Assembly (NCBI GenBank): GCA_033980235.1
Contig: CM067067.1
Location: forward strand, 30,941,451 to 31,005,450
DNA length: 64,000 bases
Direction: 5' to 3'
Origin: Diadema setosum
Lineage: Eukaryota > Echinodermata > Echinoidea > Diadematoida > Diadematidae
In this document: piece by piece, positions 43,800 to 55,799 of the stretch
Layout: each line of letters starts with the position of its first letter
How positions within the stretch are numbered: the first letter of the stretch is position 1
Made by a program: the position numbers and the translations under genes
Notes under the pieces: generated by a model
Told to the model about the DNA's origin: nothing
Database searches by the model: none
The model's input: only the letters and a program-made list of their open reading frames with translations

Positions 43800-43820
43800 T
43801 GTGTGTGTGTGTGTGTGTGC
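43739..43820. repeat. (GT)n microsatellite
   Basis: About 40 GT units with GA and GC interruptions near the end. It generates artefactual CV and TH reading frames. Confidence 0.9.
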
Positions 43821-46200
43821 GTGCGTGTTCTTTTGATAGTGAAAATCATAACAAGTTACGTAGTTGAAGAAACAAAAGTAACCGGAATATTCTCTCGTGC
43901 ATATCTCAGCACTAAGTAGTGAATAGATTTTATCAGATGTTACAAGAGTATACGTCTTGGCGTGAACAATCATTTTAAGCATTTTTTTTTCAAACATAAT
44001 GATATGTTAATTTTTCATTAGAAAACTCTCCTAACTACCAAGACTTGTCACTCCCAATACACGAAGATTAGGCCATGATAGTAATCTCACTTGACCGTTT
44101 TGAGAAGTTTGGATCTAACTTGAAAAATAAGAATTCACAGAGGTAGAAGAAAAACACAAAAACAAAGGCAATCTGAAAATCTTGTCCTTTCCATCGCAGT
44201 ATACCATGCATCAGTAGAACAAAGATTACGATCAATTATAAAATAATTAGGGTGTTTTGAGGTGCTGCTAAGTGTTTATCTGTTGATTCAGGGAACAGAA
44301 TCAAATTATCAATGCGGCTATACCATTTTGCTTCCACACCTTTAGATGTCAATACTTCGCAATACCAAAAACTACTTATATTCACTTCATTATTGCTGTA
44401 GATGGGCCACCGATAGCGCAAGGCTGACCAAGGCACTCATTGTATGGAAACAGGACGAGTACTAAGAAATTACCCTGGATAGATAATTATCTCCTTACCG
44501 TTATCATGTGGGCTTTATACTGTTATGTGTGTTGATTTGCTGATTGCTTGTTCTTTTCTTTTGAGATTTAGTCGTTTAGCAAGGTTATCATTCGATTCTA
44601 TAAAACAGACGCTTGTCACATCACAACACACACCCTCGAATTCTTCTGTTTTTGTCAGTGTGTCTGTTTGTCTGTCCGTCAGTTTGTCTCCATCTCTCTC
44701 TCTCTCCTTTCTTTCCTTCTCACATTTTCACCTCTTCTTTCCCTTTGTTGGTCAATATTTCTTTTTCACCTGCCTTATACTTTCAGAAACGATCCTGATT
44801 CTCTTTCCTTTGGTATTAGGTAACCATACTGACAATGAAGCCAGTTTGTTTCTATATTTCTCCAATAAAGCATTCCTTTTGCTTTTATTTCTATAAACCT
44901 TTTCTTTTCTAATTTCCACAGAGATGGACAATGAATTATATCTCCCGGCGGCAAGGCAAACTTTTCATCATCCTTGTTCATTATCTTTGTTCATAAGCGA
45001 AGCATCGCTCTTCTTTAAGATCTCCTTTATGCATATCTTGGACAAAACGCGCTTCGTTACTTTCCTGTTGTACCATGAAGCCAAATCGGGTATACGCTCT
45101 ATCACATTGCAAGGTATGTTTATCATACGTCTCCTCTTTTCTTTGGAATACTCATAATGATAACTATTCGAGACATTTCTATATGCACAGTAATAAAATC
45201 GGGCAGAATCATCATTCTGCATAATATAAGCTGATGAAGGGCAAATTTGACAATGCTCTCTTGCCTTGATCCATTCCATTCTAAGATAATAACAATAATG
45301 TTTGATTTTAAAATGAGTCATATTCATTGTACATCAGATATCAATTGGATTCTACGTTGGAGAATCTGCATTCGTTGCTGGGGTTCGCGCATTGGTTCTT
45401 GTCAGTATTGAGTGTTTATCGCAAGGTTAGGAGCCTTTCAAGTATATTGTCATCCTGCATCACAAACCCAACGAAACCAACAAAAATCTGCAAAAAGTCG
45501 AATTCTGGAAGAGGTGATTCTTAACTTTCAAATTGCGGATAATTATGTACACTGTACTTCATCGAAATTGCGTGGTCCTAATCTTTAAGATGGTTTTTGA
45601 AATATATAAACAAAAAAAAATGCTGCTCTGTAAGAACTGGAGCTATGACGAAGGTTTTAGGGTGCCCAGAATCGCCCTTTACAATAAAAGCATGTGTAAA
45701 CCACTGTGAAGGGATTATCAAATTAACATAAAATTTAACATTGAATTCATGATTACAACAAATAATAAAAGATATACTATCGCTGGTTGTTGCGCACCTC
45801 AACCTGCCGCACAGGGGGTTTAAGGTGAAAAACAAAATAAAAAATGACAAACGGTAAGTTTGTAATAACTCCAGATTCACGAGCACAACTTACGTCTATA
45901 TAACTTTATTCTTCCAATCTTCATAGACATAGAAAGTTGTTACTCCGTTAGAAACACCCAAACCCCAAATCAACCAAATTGACTAAAAAAATGTTTAGCA
46001 TTGTACTCTGCAGTCTGCTGGAAAATCTATATCTGTGTGACTTTTTTGAGAGTTTTGTGATGTAGGGCCACAAACACAAATAATATCGCCAGGGATATTT
46101 GATTAAGACAAGAAATGGCCTTTGGAGTATCATGGAAATTAAGTCATACGATGCCATCACCCTTGCCCCCCCCCCCCCCATGCCATAGACCCACCCCCAT
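43821..46200. other. Gene-free or unassigned stretch
   Basis: No recognised family. A minus-strand open frame at 45327-44968 (119 codons) follows a good acceptor on that strand (TTGTTATTATCTTAG near 45290). It contains CQICPSSAYIMQNDDSARF and SKEKRRRMINIP and is the best coding candidate here, but unsupported. C-run at 46166-46179; CT-rich run near 44690-44730. Confidence 0.3.
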
Positions 46201-46829
46201 AAAAAAGACACCTTCATTAGACTTGTCAATCAGGATGTCTTATCATTAGGTGAAAAGGGGAGGAGGGGTAGTGAAAACCAAGATTTTTGATCCGTTTTAC
46301 ATTTTTTTAATCGGTCTCGTTAAGGTTTTTTTTTGCCTTTTTTTGCTGTTGTTGTTGTTGTTTGTATTTCTGTTTGAATTTTAAAGAAACCGTTGTAGAG
46401 CTTTGTGTTTAAAAAGCTTCGAGGTTTGTGTTTACATCGATAGAGAACATACCACTTCCCATCTCCATACATTGGAACTAATGAATGCTAACTTACATCA
46501 AACACTAATACATTAGTTGAGACATGCAATTTCAACAGCACTTTGATCTAACAAAATAAGTTAATCATCATATCACTCTGAATGTGAAGGTTGATCGATG
46601 TTGTAAGAATGTGCGATTGCATCAGGTGAAAAGGTAGAATGATTATTAAAAATGCAGATTTGTGATCCATTTTTCATAGATTACAGGTTTTTTTTTTCTG
46701 TTTTATACCAATGATAATTTTTACACTACAATTTTTGGTTCGTTTCTTATACACTGTTCTTCTTTTTGAATAATGTCATTGTTGAGCTTTGTGCTTTACA
46801 TCAACCATTACCGATAGAGAAGTTACCAC

Positions 46830-47620
46830 CTTCAACCCCTCCCCCCTCCCAATAAAGATAAAATGCGCACGTCAAATTTTCACATAAAGACTCTTTTATG
46901 ATTATTTCATTATTTTCATAGATCGTTGTGCATCATAATTGCGATTCAACGCGTATTGTATGTGTCTTGACTCCACCCACTCCCGACCCTGTTCCAAGTG
47001 GATGCATGACATTAATTCGATCCTTAGACAATATTCCTCCCATGATATATCTGCACGCTACGCCAAACATAGATTCCACCCACAAACATAACCCTAACCT
47101 TAATCATAATCCTCACATTAAACTAAACCCGAAACCCTATCACATACCCTAATCCCAAGTCCTTGGAGAAAATGAGACCGGAACTATATTGTCGCACGAG
47201 TAACTAAATGTGTCACCGTTCACTAGCTGCAGCATTCTCTGTGCCACACTCATATCCGCAGCAATGGTTCCTTAATGACCATAGTATTCCAAGAAGGAAA
47301 GGCTTTCTTTTGCCGACTTGGCTCTTGGAGCTATAACGTATGTGCTTACGGAGAGAATGATTTTATTAATAGGGATAGTTAATTGTTGAGAATTACATCT
47401 AAGAATTAGATTAAGCGCAGAGGTTATTAATAATTGTGGCGGTTTTGCATGTCAAAACTTGTGATCATGTCCACTCTTTCTCCAAGCGACTTATGCCATG
47501 TAAACCACGTACGCTGTAAACCAGGCAGCTGTTCTTGCAGTCGGCCATGCTATGTTATTTAGACTTCTTAACAGATAAACAATTATAACAAAAATAGTTG
47601 CATGGTTATAGCAATGTGGC
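46830..47620. other. Gene-free stretch
   Basis: A run of CCTAACCTTAATC/CATAATCC-like telomere-resembling repeats near 47090-47155 is too irregular to call a telomeric tract. No gene is seen. Confidence 0.35.
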
Positions 47621-47621
47621 T

Positions 47622-48016
47622 TTAAAGGGACTGTACAGTACTGGTTGAGGTGAGGATTCAGCTTGTAACGTTTTGCGAGATATTTAGAAACCACTCCCTA
47701 TGAAATGTTAAAGAGCATACAATTCTAAGGGGAATCAAAAGTTTATTTGATGAAAATCGGTTTTGAAATGACTGAGATATCTAAAAACAAGGTAAAACAA
47801 AGAGATCCTAATAAAAGTCGTGGCCTGCCAATTTTATTAGGATCGCTTTTTTGGATATCTCAGCCATTTCAAGGCCAATTTTCATCAAATAAACGTTGAA
47901 TCCTTCTTGAAATTACATGCTCTTTCATATTTCAGGAGACGTTTCTCATTATCTCACCAATAAATGTTATATAAACCTGAATCCTCAACTCAGCCAGTAC
48001 TGTACAGTCCCTTTAA
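47622..48016. mobile_element. Foldback MITE with TTAA flanks, piggyBac-like
   Basis: TTAAAGGGACTGTACAGTAC at 47622 is inverse to GTACTGTACAGTCCCTTTAA ending at 48016. Pairing continues through GGxTGAGxTGAGGATTCAG and, loosely, to the centre near 47820 (TCCTAATAAAAGT paired with TTTTATTAGGATC). TTAA at each end fits the piggyBac target. 395 bp, non-coding. Confidence 0.8.
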
Positions 48017-48669
48017 TTTCCAAGAATGTGCAGGATCGCAGAATAGTCAGGTATAGGCCTACTTATACTTGATCTTCCGTTTATAACAATTTGCTTACAT
48101 TTTCAACGAATTTGAAAATGTGACGAGATCCAAAGAGTAGGACCCTTTAATGTGAATTTACAAAAAAAAAAACAAAAAAAAAAAAACTTTAGTTCCAGAC
48201 ATGTGAAATTTTAACAGCACGGTGATCTTCACAAATCCTCATATTAGTCTGGATGTAATGGTAGATTAATATTGTAAGAATGTGTGATTGTAGTCAGGAT
48301 CGCTTGCAGGTAAAAAAGAATGAGAGGTATATAGTACAAGGTATATTAGAATTCAAATCTGTGATCCGTTTTACATCACTTTTTTTTCACTCTCCTAAAG
48401 GACAGCTTGCATTTTTTTACATCTGCATGAAAGAGGCCCTTGTTGTGCTTCATATTAGTGGTAGCGAACTGACCACTCCTTCTGAACTCTATGGAGTATG
48501 GGACTATACTACAATATAATTTAACTTACAGTAAATATTTTAGTTCGAGACATATTGTGTGAAAAATTAAAGTAGCACTATATATCTCAACTAATCTTCA
48601 TGTCACTCTGGTTGATCGATGTTATATGAATGTGTGATTGGGGTAAGGATCGCTTTGACAATGATTCCC

Positions 48670-49025
48670 ATACCTTAAAGCTTCAAGCCTTGACGATATT
48701 GATAAAGATGTAGAAATGACGTCACGCAATCAGATCACTGGTGTAGGCCTAATACCTGTGTGGAACTTGTAGTGTAAGACTCTGAAAGTTGTGATAATGA
48801 TTACATTACGACTCCAGACTTGGGGAAATTATTCTTCCTTGAAAGCCATGTCCAGGTATGAAATAAGAAAGAGTGTTGTATGTGAACATCATGTGAGGGA
48901 GTGAGGAGTAGAGTTAGGCATTGCATGACAAGCATGAGCGAGTCATATGAAACATAAGAACCTCGGGAATTTGATCCTTAATTTCAGTGCTTTTTGTTTA
49001 GAGCTATTTCGAGAATTTAAGAGAA
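48670..49025. other. Gene-free stretch
   Basis: No gene, terminal repeat or RNA signal was seen in these 350 bp. They separate the degenerate repeats from the CpG-rich patch. Confidence 0.35.
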
Positions 49026-49029
49026 CAAC

Positions 49030-49430
49030 GCCGAGGGTATAAAGAGGAGGAGCGACGCGACGTTATCTATTCTAACCTCTCGTATAGATTCAAACTGTCC
49101 GCACGTCACAAAGTTGGGATGTTCCGCCCACCGGGTTTGGATTCAATCAGAATCTACAGCTCGGGTCCGCGCGAAAGCCGATTTGCGATATCGGCACTCA
49201 TTCGTCGGTGATTCGGCATCGATTCGGACGTTGAGGATTCCCGCCATGAGAAGTCTGCAGCTGACCTCGGTCCTGACGATCGAGGCAGTAGCTGCATTTC
49301 CTGTTGTTCATGCACTGCAACAGGCATGCCCCTGGAGAAGATGAAGCGCACTTTTTTTTTTCATTCACAGCTTGTTTTTCCAAGTTTTCCCGGGCGTAAA
49401 GTCATCAGAGCGTCGATAGTGTACGCCCTC
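49030..49430. promoter_or_regulatory. CpG-rich patch, possible regulatory region
   Basis: CpG-dense sequence (GAGCGACGCGACGTTA, GGGTCCGCGCGAAAGCCG, TTCGTCGGTGATTCGG) surrounded by AT-rich DNA. Open frames of 60-76 codons exist on both strands and are typical of such composition. It could be a promoter or first exon of an unseen gene. No initiator or splice partner was identified. Confidence 0.25.
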
Positions 49431-52400
49431 TAGGCATCCGATTTTTTTTTTCTCTCTCTCTTTCATAAGTGAAAACTTGGAGATCATTAAATATGCACTA
49501 CTATTGACCAGACTGTATGATTAGGCGTGCATCAATACCTAAGAGAAGCAATCGATACGTGAAAGAGGTTTTTACGGCTACAAGAGTTCTTTTATAGCTT
49601 TATCGATTCGACGGTGGTACAATTGTGGTGGGATTATAGCACGACCAGAATCGCAGACCGGTTGCAATGTAACTTTTAAATCAATGCCAACGATTCAACA
49701 AACTGTAATGTTTGGCGATGAATGATCCCCTTTTCCACCTCCAGTGTTTGCACTTTCCATGTACCCTTGTTGCCTCATATGAAATTTGAAGTTCATCAAT
49801 ACCTGGGCATCGTCGAAAACTCACGCGAGAAAGACGTAATTGCACAACGGTATTTGGTGCGCTCTCGCCGCGGTGTTTGTAGAAACCTGGGCAAGGCAAT
49901 TAAACTGGCGCACTTTTGATTTCCACATATCCGTGGCACGCCACCATTGTGCAAATCGTGTCACCTTTCTAACTTCCGAGATATCTGGGGGAAGGGGGAA
50001 GCAGAGTGGAGGTGTCGGATAACCTGAGACGATATCGTACCCAGCTAGCGCTCACTGCCTTTCCATTGGCATCGTATGATGTCCTCATCAAGAATTTAAC
50101 TTGCACCAACGGATTCTTCCTCGCACGGGCACTCAACCCATCTCATCGCCTGCTCGGTCACCTATCGGTATGTCGCTTTACTTTTATGTGGTAATACCAT
50201 TGTGTTTCGTCTATCTCTCCCTCCGTCCCCACAACCTTTTTTTCTCTCTTTTCCCCTCTCTCGTAAAGATCTCCATATAGCCAATTGAGAACTGATCCGA
50301 GACGACAATTTACGATAATATCGTTTTCCTCACCTGTAGTAACCTCGAGGAGGAAAAAGGTCGCTTGCGCGTCCTCAGATTGCAGTTTAATAGCCTAAAT
50401 TGATGGCCGCAAAGGAAGCGATTGTCCCAAATAATGTCGCTTGATTTGCGCTGGTGTGACAAACGAGACGCATCGACGAACGTCCGTTCCACGCACCGTT
50501 GGCTCCTGAAACTTTGATTACTCTTTTTTTTTTTCCTGCATGAAATTCTGCTTCAAACTTATCAATATTTCTTGCGTTTACAGAAAAAAAAAAACACCAA
50601 GCCGAAACAGTGGCGATTTCCGTTAAATGTCGTATTTTTCTCTCTTAAACCCCCTTTTGTCTCTTCAATAGGCAACATGTGATAGTAAAACGTCCATAGG
50701 CCCATGTCCCTGTGTTAGCATGATATCCTTCGTAGACGCAGGGCCGAAGTGTGAAATTAGAGCTGACGATGGGCTTTGCGTAAGCGTTACCCTTTCCATA
50801 GAGCTGATTAAGTGTGGTGAATTGATTGCGCGCCACGTGGACAACACATATGATGCTTAATGCTCTCATCTCGTCTCCAAAGTGTGTTTGATGCTGTGTA
50901 ATTGGCCGGAGAAATGTCAGTGATTCGTTAGGCCAATTAATCAGTAGAGATTTAACGCGAGTCTAAGGTTACAGTAGCCACAGGGTTACTGGGTTGACCT
51001 GGCTACCCATAGTCGTCATTCCTATGGGGATATCGCTTTAAAGATGAAGCCAAGTGCTTGAAAAGAAGTTAAGTTTGGGTCACATACCATAATATTTGTG
51101 TTGTGCTGATTTTTTGGAAGTAAATGGAAGAGAAAGGTAATCGGTTTGTTGTTGTTGTTGTTGTTGTTGTTTTTTTATTTTACTGTTTAATTGTTTTTGC
51201 GACTTTAACGGAAATGGCAATGGAGAATACGGGCATGGTAGGGAATCTTATGTGATGATAATGGTCAACTCCCTTTCATTTGCGACGATAGGTTCTGGCT
51301 TGCCATATCAAGGTCACAATGGAGTTCTCGGTTTTAAAGATAAAACTGTGACGACTTGATCGTTGGGCGTCGGTAAATGTTGGTAATGTTTCCACGGAAA
51401 CTGGGAGAATAGAAATCGCAATGGTCGATTGTCCCTAAAAGGCCGACATAATTATTCTTGCACTGGTGTATTGTCCAACTGTGAAGAGAAGAAAATCTCT
51501 TGCCTGTTTTTGCTTGTTTGTTTTATATTAATTTATTTATGTAGCGTTATCAGGGCATCGAAGCAACGTATTTTAGAAAGCTTGATCAACAGACCGTGTG
51601 AAAGTAACCAATGATAATTATTACGAACTCAATTGCAGCCATCTGGAACTGGCCCTTTTCATCACGTGAATGTGAAGTTCCTATTTCAGCTATCATCAAC
51701 TGATTTGCATGTATGAATACAAAATTCTCTGATTGTCTCAAAATTGTCGGAAAGAATGAAAATTATCTGTGCAAAGTAATTGCTATAAGAATGTTATCCT
51801 TTGTATATCATAGCATGGATAGCAGCATGTGTATTTTGATAAAAGTTGCCAAGCACAGAGGTGCTGTAAACATGATTCAGACATTAAGAAGGATCGAATC
51901 GTAATGTTTTTTTTTCAACTGTCTGATTTTCTTTCGCAAACTATGACTGATTTATCGACTCCGTTTGACTGCAATTTAGACATCTGCTTAGTCCACGCGC
52001 CACTGTCCACTAAATCCATTGCCCGCATATATGTAAAAAAAAAAAGGTGTATTTGTATTTAAGATTGTACGCCAAAACATGAAGTACATTAATGACAGCG
52101 AAAGTCAGTTGCATCTCCACTTTGTGTACAAGAATTTTCATTTTAATTTTAGTCATATTAACCTTACATCGTGATGTGTAGTGTGAAATAATTTTAATGA
52201 CGTTTTCAGTGAATCTTGAAGTGGTAACGGAAGTGATTCTAGTTGCTATACCGTATATAATATCTGGTCATCATTCTTTATAACTCTGCATATTCTTTGA
52301 GACTGAAAGCGCAACGACAGAACAAAACACACTGCCAAGGTTTAAGACTCGCTTTTGATGTCAAGCAATTCTATTACAGCAAGAAAAACCTCTTAAACTG

Positions 52401-52740
52401 CTATGAATAAGGTCATTTTGTCTCCTTCTCTAAAGGGGAAAAAAAACCACATGACTTTGTATCAGTTGTTATTTTCTCAGTTGAGAAATACTGAGAATGC
52501 CTTGAGCAGGAGTGCAATATCTGTTGCGTAAAATGACCACTTTGCCTTAGCACATGATGAAAATGGCAACGTTTTGTATTCGTCAAATGATCTTTCCATA
52601 AGAAATCGATGGGTTTTTACCGATTTCGGATGGAAGGCATCTTAAAGGGTAATTCGGTTCATATCAGAATTGCTGGTTGAAATGGTGCAATCATAGAGGA
52701 TGAGTGTCTGAGTGTATATATTTTAATTGGACCAGCAGCA
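49431..52740. other. Single-copy non-coding stretch
   Basis: No gene recognised. The texture is non-repetitive, with homeodomain-like sites (TGATTAAG, CCAATTAATCAG) clustered near 50800-50950, and a GTTGTT run at 51147-51170. Some of it might be conserved regulatory DNA, which cannot be tested from one sequence. Confidence 0.3.
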
Positions 52741-52754
52741 ACAGGGGGGTAATG

Positions 52755-52845
52755 GGATGTCTATTTTCGTCATAATGGTGTGTGTGACGTCTATTTTCGT
52801 CATAATGGTATATTGTGACGTCTATTGTGTCATTATTAGGTATTT
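52755..52845. repeat. Short tandem repeat with TGACGTCT (CRE-like) units
   Basis: Three units of about 33-34 bp near 52758, 52788 and 52820 read (GA)CGTCTATTTTCGTCATAATG with a GTGTGTG or TATATTG spacer. The last unit is diverged. Two contain TGACGTC, the CREB/ATF palindrome half-plus. Confidence 0.7.
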
Positions 52846-52849
52846 ATGG

Positions 52850-55335
52850 TCATGACAGTGGTGACAGCGAGGTTGCTCGCTTGTGCATCCTTTCATCTGT
52901 GTGCACAAAGTGATAATGGGTCCAGACGTGATTTTAGCTTCATTGTCTGAGGAGATCAGTTTCTTTATTCATGCAAGCTGCGCATTGAACGCGCTTGCAA
53001 TAGGACAAACGAAGAACTTCACAAACTAAACATTTCAAGGGAATTACTCATGTTACGTTATCGTCTTCTAACGATGACAACTCTTTTCAAGAGACTGCTG
53101 CTATACTGCAAGAATTTTCAAATCTGCATATAAACAGAAAACCTTGCCCGAAACTAGTCTTGCGAGACAGGTCGACAGCGAAAGCATGCAAATAGGATTC
53201 AAAATATCGAATGTATTTGGAAACATGTAAATTCGATAGCTCGTGCTGGAATAAATATCAACGAAATTGATAACATAGCCAGTTGACCTATTGAACGAAT
53301 TGCTGCAAAACGTGCCAATTTAACCTTGTTCACTTTCCACATGACTTCGTGATTGCCAATTTACTTCAGATATCAATCTTGTTTGCTTTCGCTTCACTGT
53401 GTTCACGAACGAAAAGTATAGTTGCTTTCATATTTATTCTCTTTTATATCTATCTGCATAATGTGTACACACACACACATACACATACACACACATTTAC
53501 ATCTAACTTACATGTGTATGTGTTTATATGAGTCTGTATTTAAAAACGTGACAGAATTTGTTTCGTACTGGTCATGATACTCGACTACATTATGCTTTGT
53601 ACTACCTTTGTTTTTGCCACCTCCACGAATGTAAGTAAGAAATTGATCGTACGCAGTAGCTGTAAGGTTCACGTCATAATCATGACATTAAACGTGTAAT
53701 CAAATTGGTTTTGCGTTGTTTATAGGGAGATGTAGTCTGCCCCTTTAAATCCCCCGTCACCTCTCAACTAAATCTCCCTCGTGTCTCGAAATTTCATGCC
53801 GTGGACGGCATTCGATGTCAGCATTGCGCTTGTGAAACAGAAGTTTAAACTGGTTTCCTGTTTGGAAATAGGAACTGAGAAATCCTCTCCAATCTCAGCG
53901 CCATTTGTTTCTCTATTTAGTTAGAACTCACGACCTGACAGTTGTGCTCTTTAGTTTCGGGGGGCGGGGGGGGGGGGGGGGGGGAGTGGGGAGGGGGAGT
54001 ATTTCACATATCAGGAGCAGTGTGCATGGTAATACGAAGTTTAACCGATCCTCGAATCTTTTATGATTTCCTCTGGATCCCGTATGTGTTCTCCAGAACC
54101 ATCTGATTTAAGAATTTCACACTATCATCTCAGTGTGACATTTGTAGCATTGATAGAATAATGATAACATGCCTCGGACAGAAGACTTTAGTGAACCTGT
54201 TTCGTGCAAAGCTACCGCAGTGTTTGTTAAATGAACCCCGCGCTCGAATGAATCTTTAGGATGACACAAAATGACAGCTAGCGGGTCCTGAATCTGTCGC
54301 AAATACCAATATGGTCACGCTTCTATTGTTGGCCCCCCCCCCCCCCAAAAAAAAAAGGCAATAGCTGTCATCTTTATGACCCAATTTAAAATCTTTTCTG
54401 CAGGGTGACGATACACGAAACATTTCACAAAGAGAGAGAGTGTGTGCGTTAACAACGCAAAAGGTGTTATTTCATCAACCTTAATACAAAGTGGCAAACT
54501 GCCGGTCCGTGATACAGAGGCGTATCAGATATCCGCCCACCGTCGACTAGTCAAGCGCGAGTCATGACTTGTGATTGTCGTTCGTGCCGAGTTGGTATTT
54601 CGGAGGGGGAACGGAAATGTGCCGACATGTCGACTTTGCGCCGCTCAGCCTGCTGCGAAATGCGTCGCAGAGACGAGGCGAGGCATCGCAGTTACTGTCC
54701 AGATACGCGCTAGACAAACACTGCATTTTGGTGTTAATAATACGAGATGTTTGGTAAATGTTAATGCAACCACCGGTAGCGTGCCACGCCGCCCACGAGG
54801 TGTATGGAAATAGTGCGGTCACTATACTATTTCTGCAGATAGCATACTATTTTGCTTGATGGGGCTTTAAGCTCTTTCCTTCATTACTCGGAAATGTCAT
54901 AAAATATATTTAACATTTATATCATTGAATCAGAAGCTTTCGTGCTTGACTCCCACACGTTTATTTTCGAATCGTTGATGAGTCAATTTTGCATGTCTTT
55001 ATCAGTTTAACAGTCCATCGAATTGGATTGCTGAATGGAAACTCATGTATAAGAGTAATTAGCATAATTATAAACAACGAAATTACTTTTTTTTCTTTTT
55101 TCATCATATTATATCGTCAATAATGGTGTTCTTCTCGAGTTTGCTTTCTGTTCATCTATGATAATTTGATAGCCTTTAGCAAGCCCTGCTATCATCTCGG
55201 TGAAAATTTGAAATTACCCTTTTCAGTTTCTTTTCCTTCTCAAAGATTCAATGTCTTTCATTTATCCTAGATCTAATATTTTGATATGTCAAGTACCTAT
55301 TACAAAAAAAAAAAATACAATGACTCAAGAACACT
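52850..55335. other. Single-copy non-coding stretch with homopolymers
   Basis: No gene identified. A G-run occurs at 53960-53985 and a C-run followed by A-run at 54334-54357. A CpG-rich patch at 54540-54720 (TCGTTCGTGCCGAG, CGTCGCAGAGACGAGGCGAG) has short open frames on both strands without recognisable motifs. A short CA run lies at 53466-53494. Confidence 0.35.
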
Positions 55336-55340
55336 CCATG

Positions 55341-55369
<29 letters not shown>
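55341..55369. repeat. (AC)n microsatellite
   Basis: About 14 AC units, uninterrupted. Confidence 0.9.
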
Positions 55370-55371
<2 letters not shown>

Positions 55372-55565
55372 GTTCCCCAGGCTTGACTGAGTTATTCATA
55401 ATTATGCATCATTGCATGTAATAACAGGCTAGGTGTCATCAGTAATTTGAACCTTTTTCAATGTATAAAAGTTATCGTATAGAGATGAGATGAAAGGAGA
55501 TTTGTAATGCAAAGTTTTCATTAAAATCATTCAGTTCCTATCAAAGACTAGAGGAGTATAGCCTA

Positions 55566-55795
55566 ATAGGAGGAGGAGGAGAGGGAGGAAGAGCAGGGGA
55601 GAAGGAGAGACAGGAGGAGGAGGAAGAGGAGGGGCTGGGGAAAGAGAGGAGGAGGAGGAGGAGGACGGGTGGAGGAGAGGAGGAGAAGGAAGAGGAAGAG
55701 GAATAAGAGGGGGTGGGGAAGAAGAGGGAGAGGGAGGAGGAGGAGGAGGTGGAGGATGGGGAAGAGAGGAGGAAGAGGAGGAGGAGGAGGCATAT
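55566..55795. repeat. Purine-only (GGA/GAA) tract of about 230 bp
   Basis: Almost uninterrupted G and A on the + strand, with scattered T/C. The mirror-like GGA repeats could form triplex (H-DNA) or G-rich structures. Serine/proline frames on the minus strand are artefacts. Confidence 0.88.
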
Positions 55796-55799
55796 TGAT

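Larger units (their letters stand above)
46205..48665. repeat. Degenerate direct repeats of an unknown element
   Basis: Related blocks recur in order: GAGACATGC/TG-AATTT, AACAGCACxxTGATCT, CATATxAxTCTGxATGT, GGTTGATCGATGTTGTAAGA, ATGTGTGATTG, TCAGGATCGCTTG or AGGTGAAAAGG, then TGTGATCCGTTTTACAT. The clearest copies are near 46513-46700, 48185-48385 and 48541-48660, with a partial copy near 46225-46310. A separate MITE splits the series. Confidence 0.55.

Noticed and set aside
43719..43997. Frames made of CVCVCV or THTHTH
   Set aside because: GT/AC microsatellite.
47090..47155. Telomere-like CCTAA repeats
   Set aside because: Only a few irregular CCTAACCTTAATC-type units; not a tandem telomeric array.
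49114..49383. Overlapping frames of 61-76 codons on both strands
   Set aside because: CpG-rich, stop-poor sequence; no motif and no splice context, so listed only as a possible regulatory patch.
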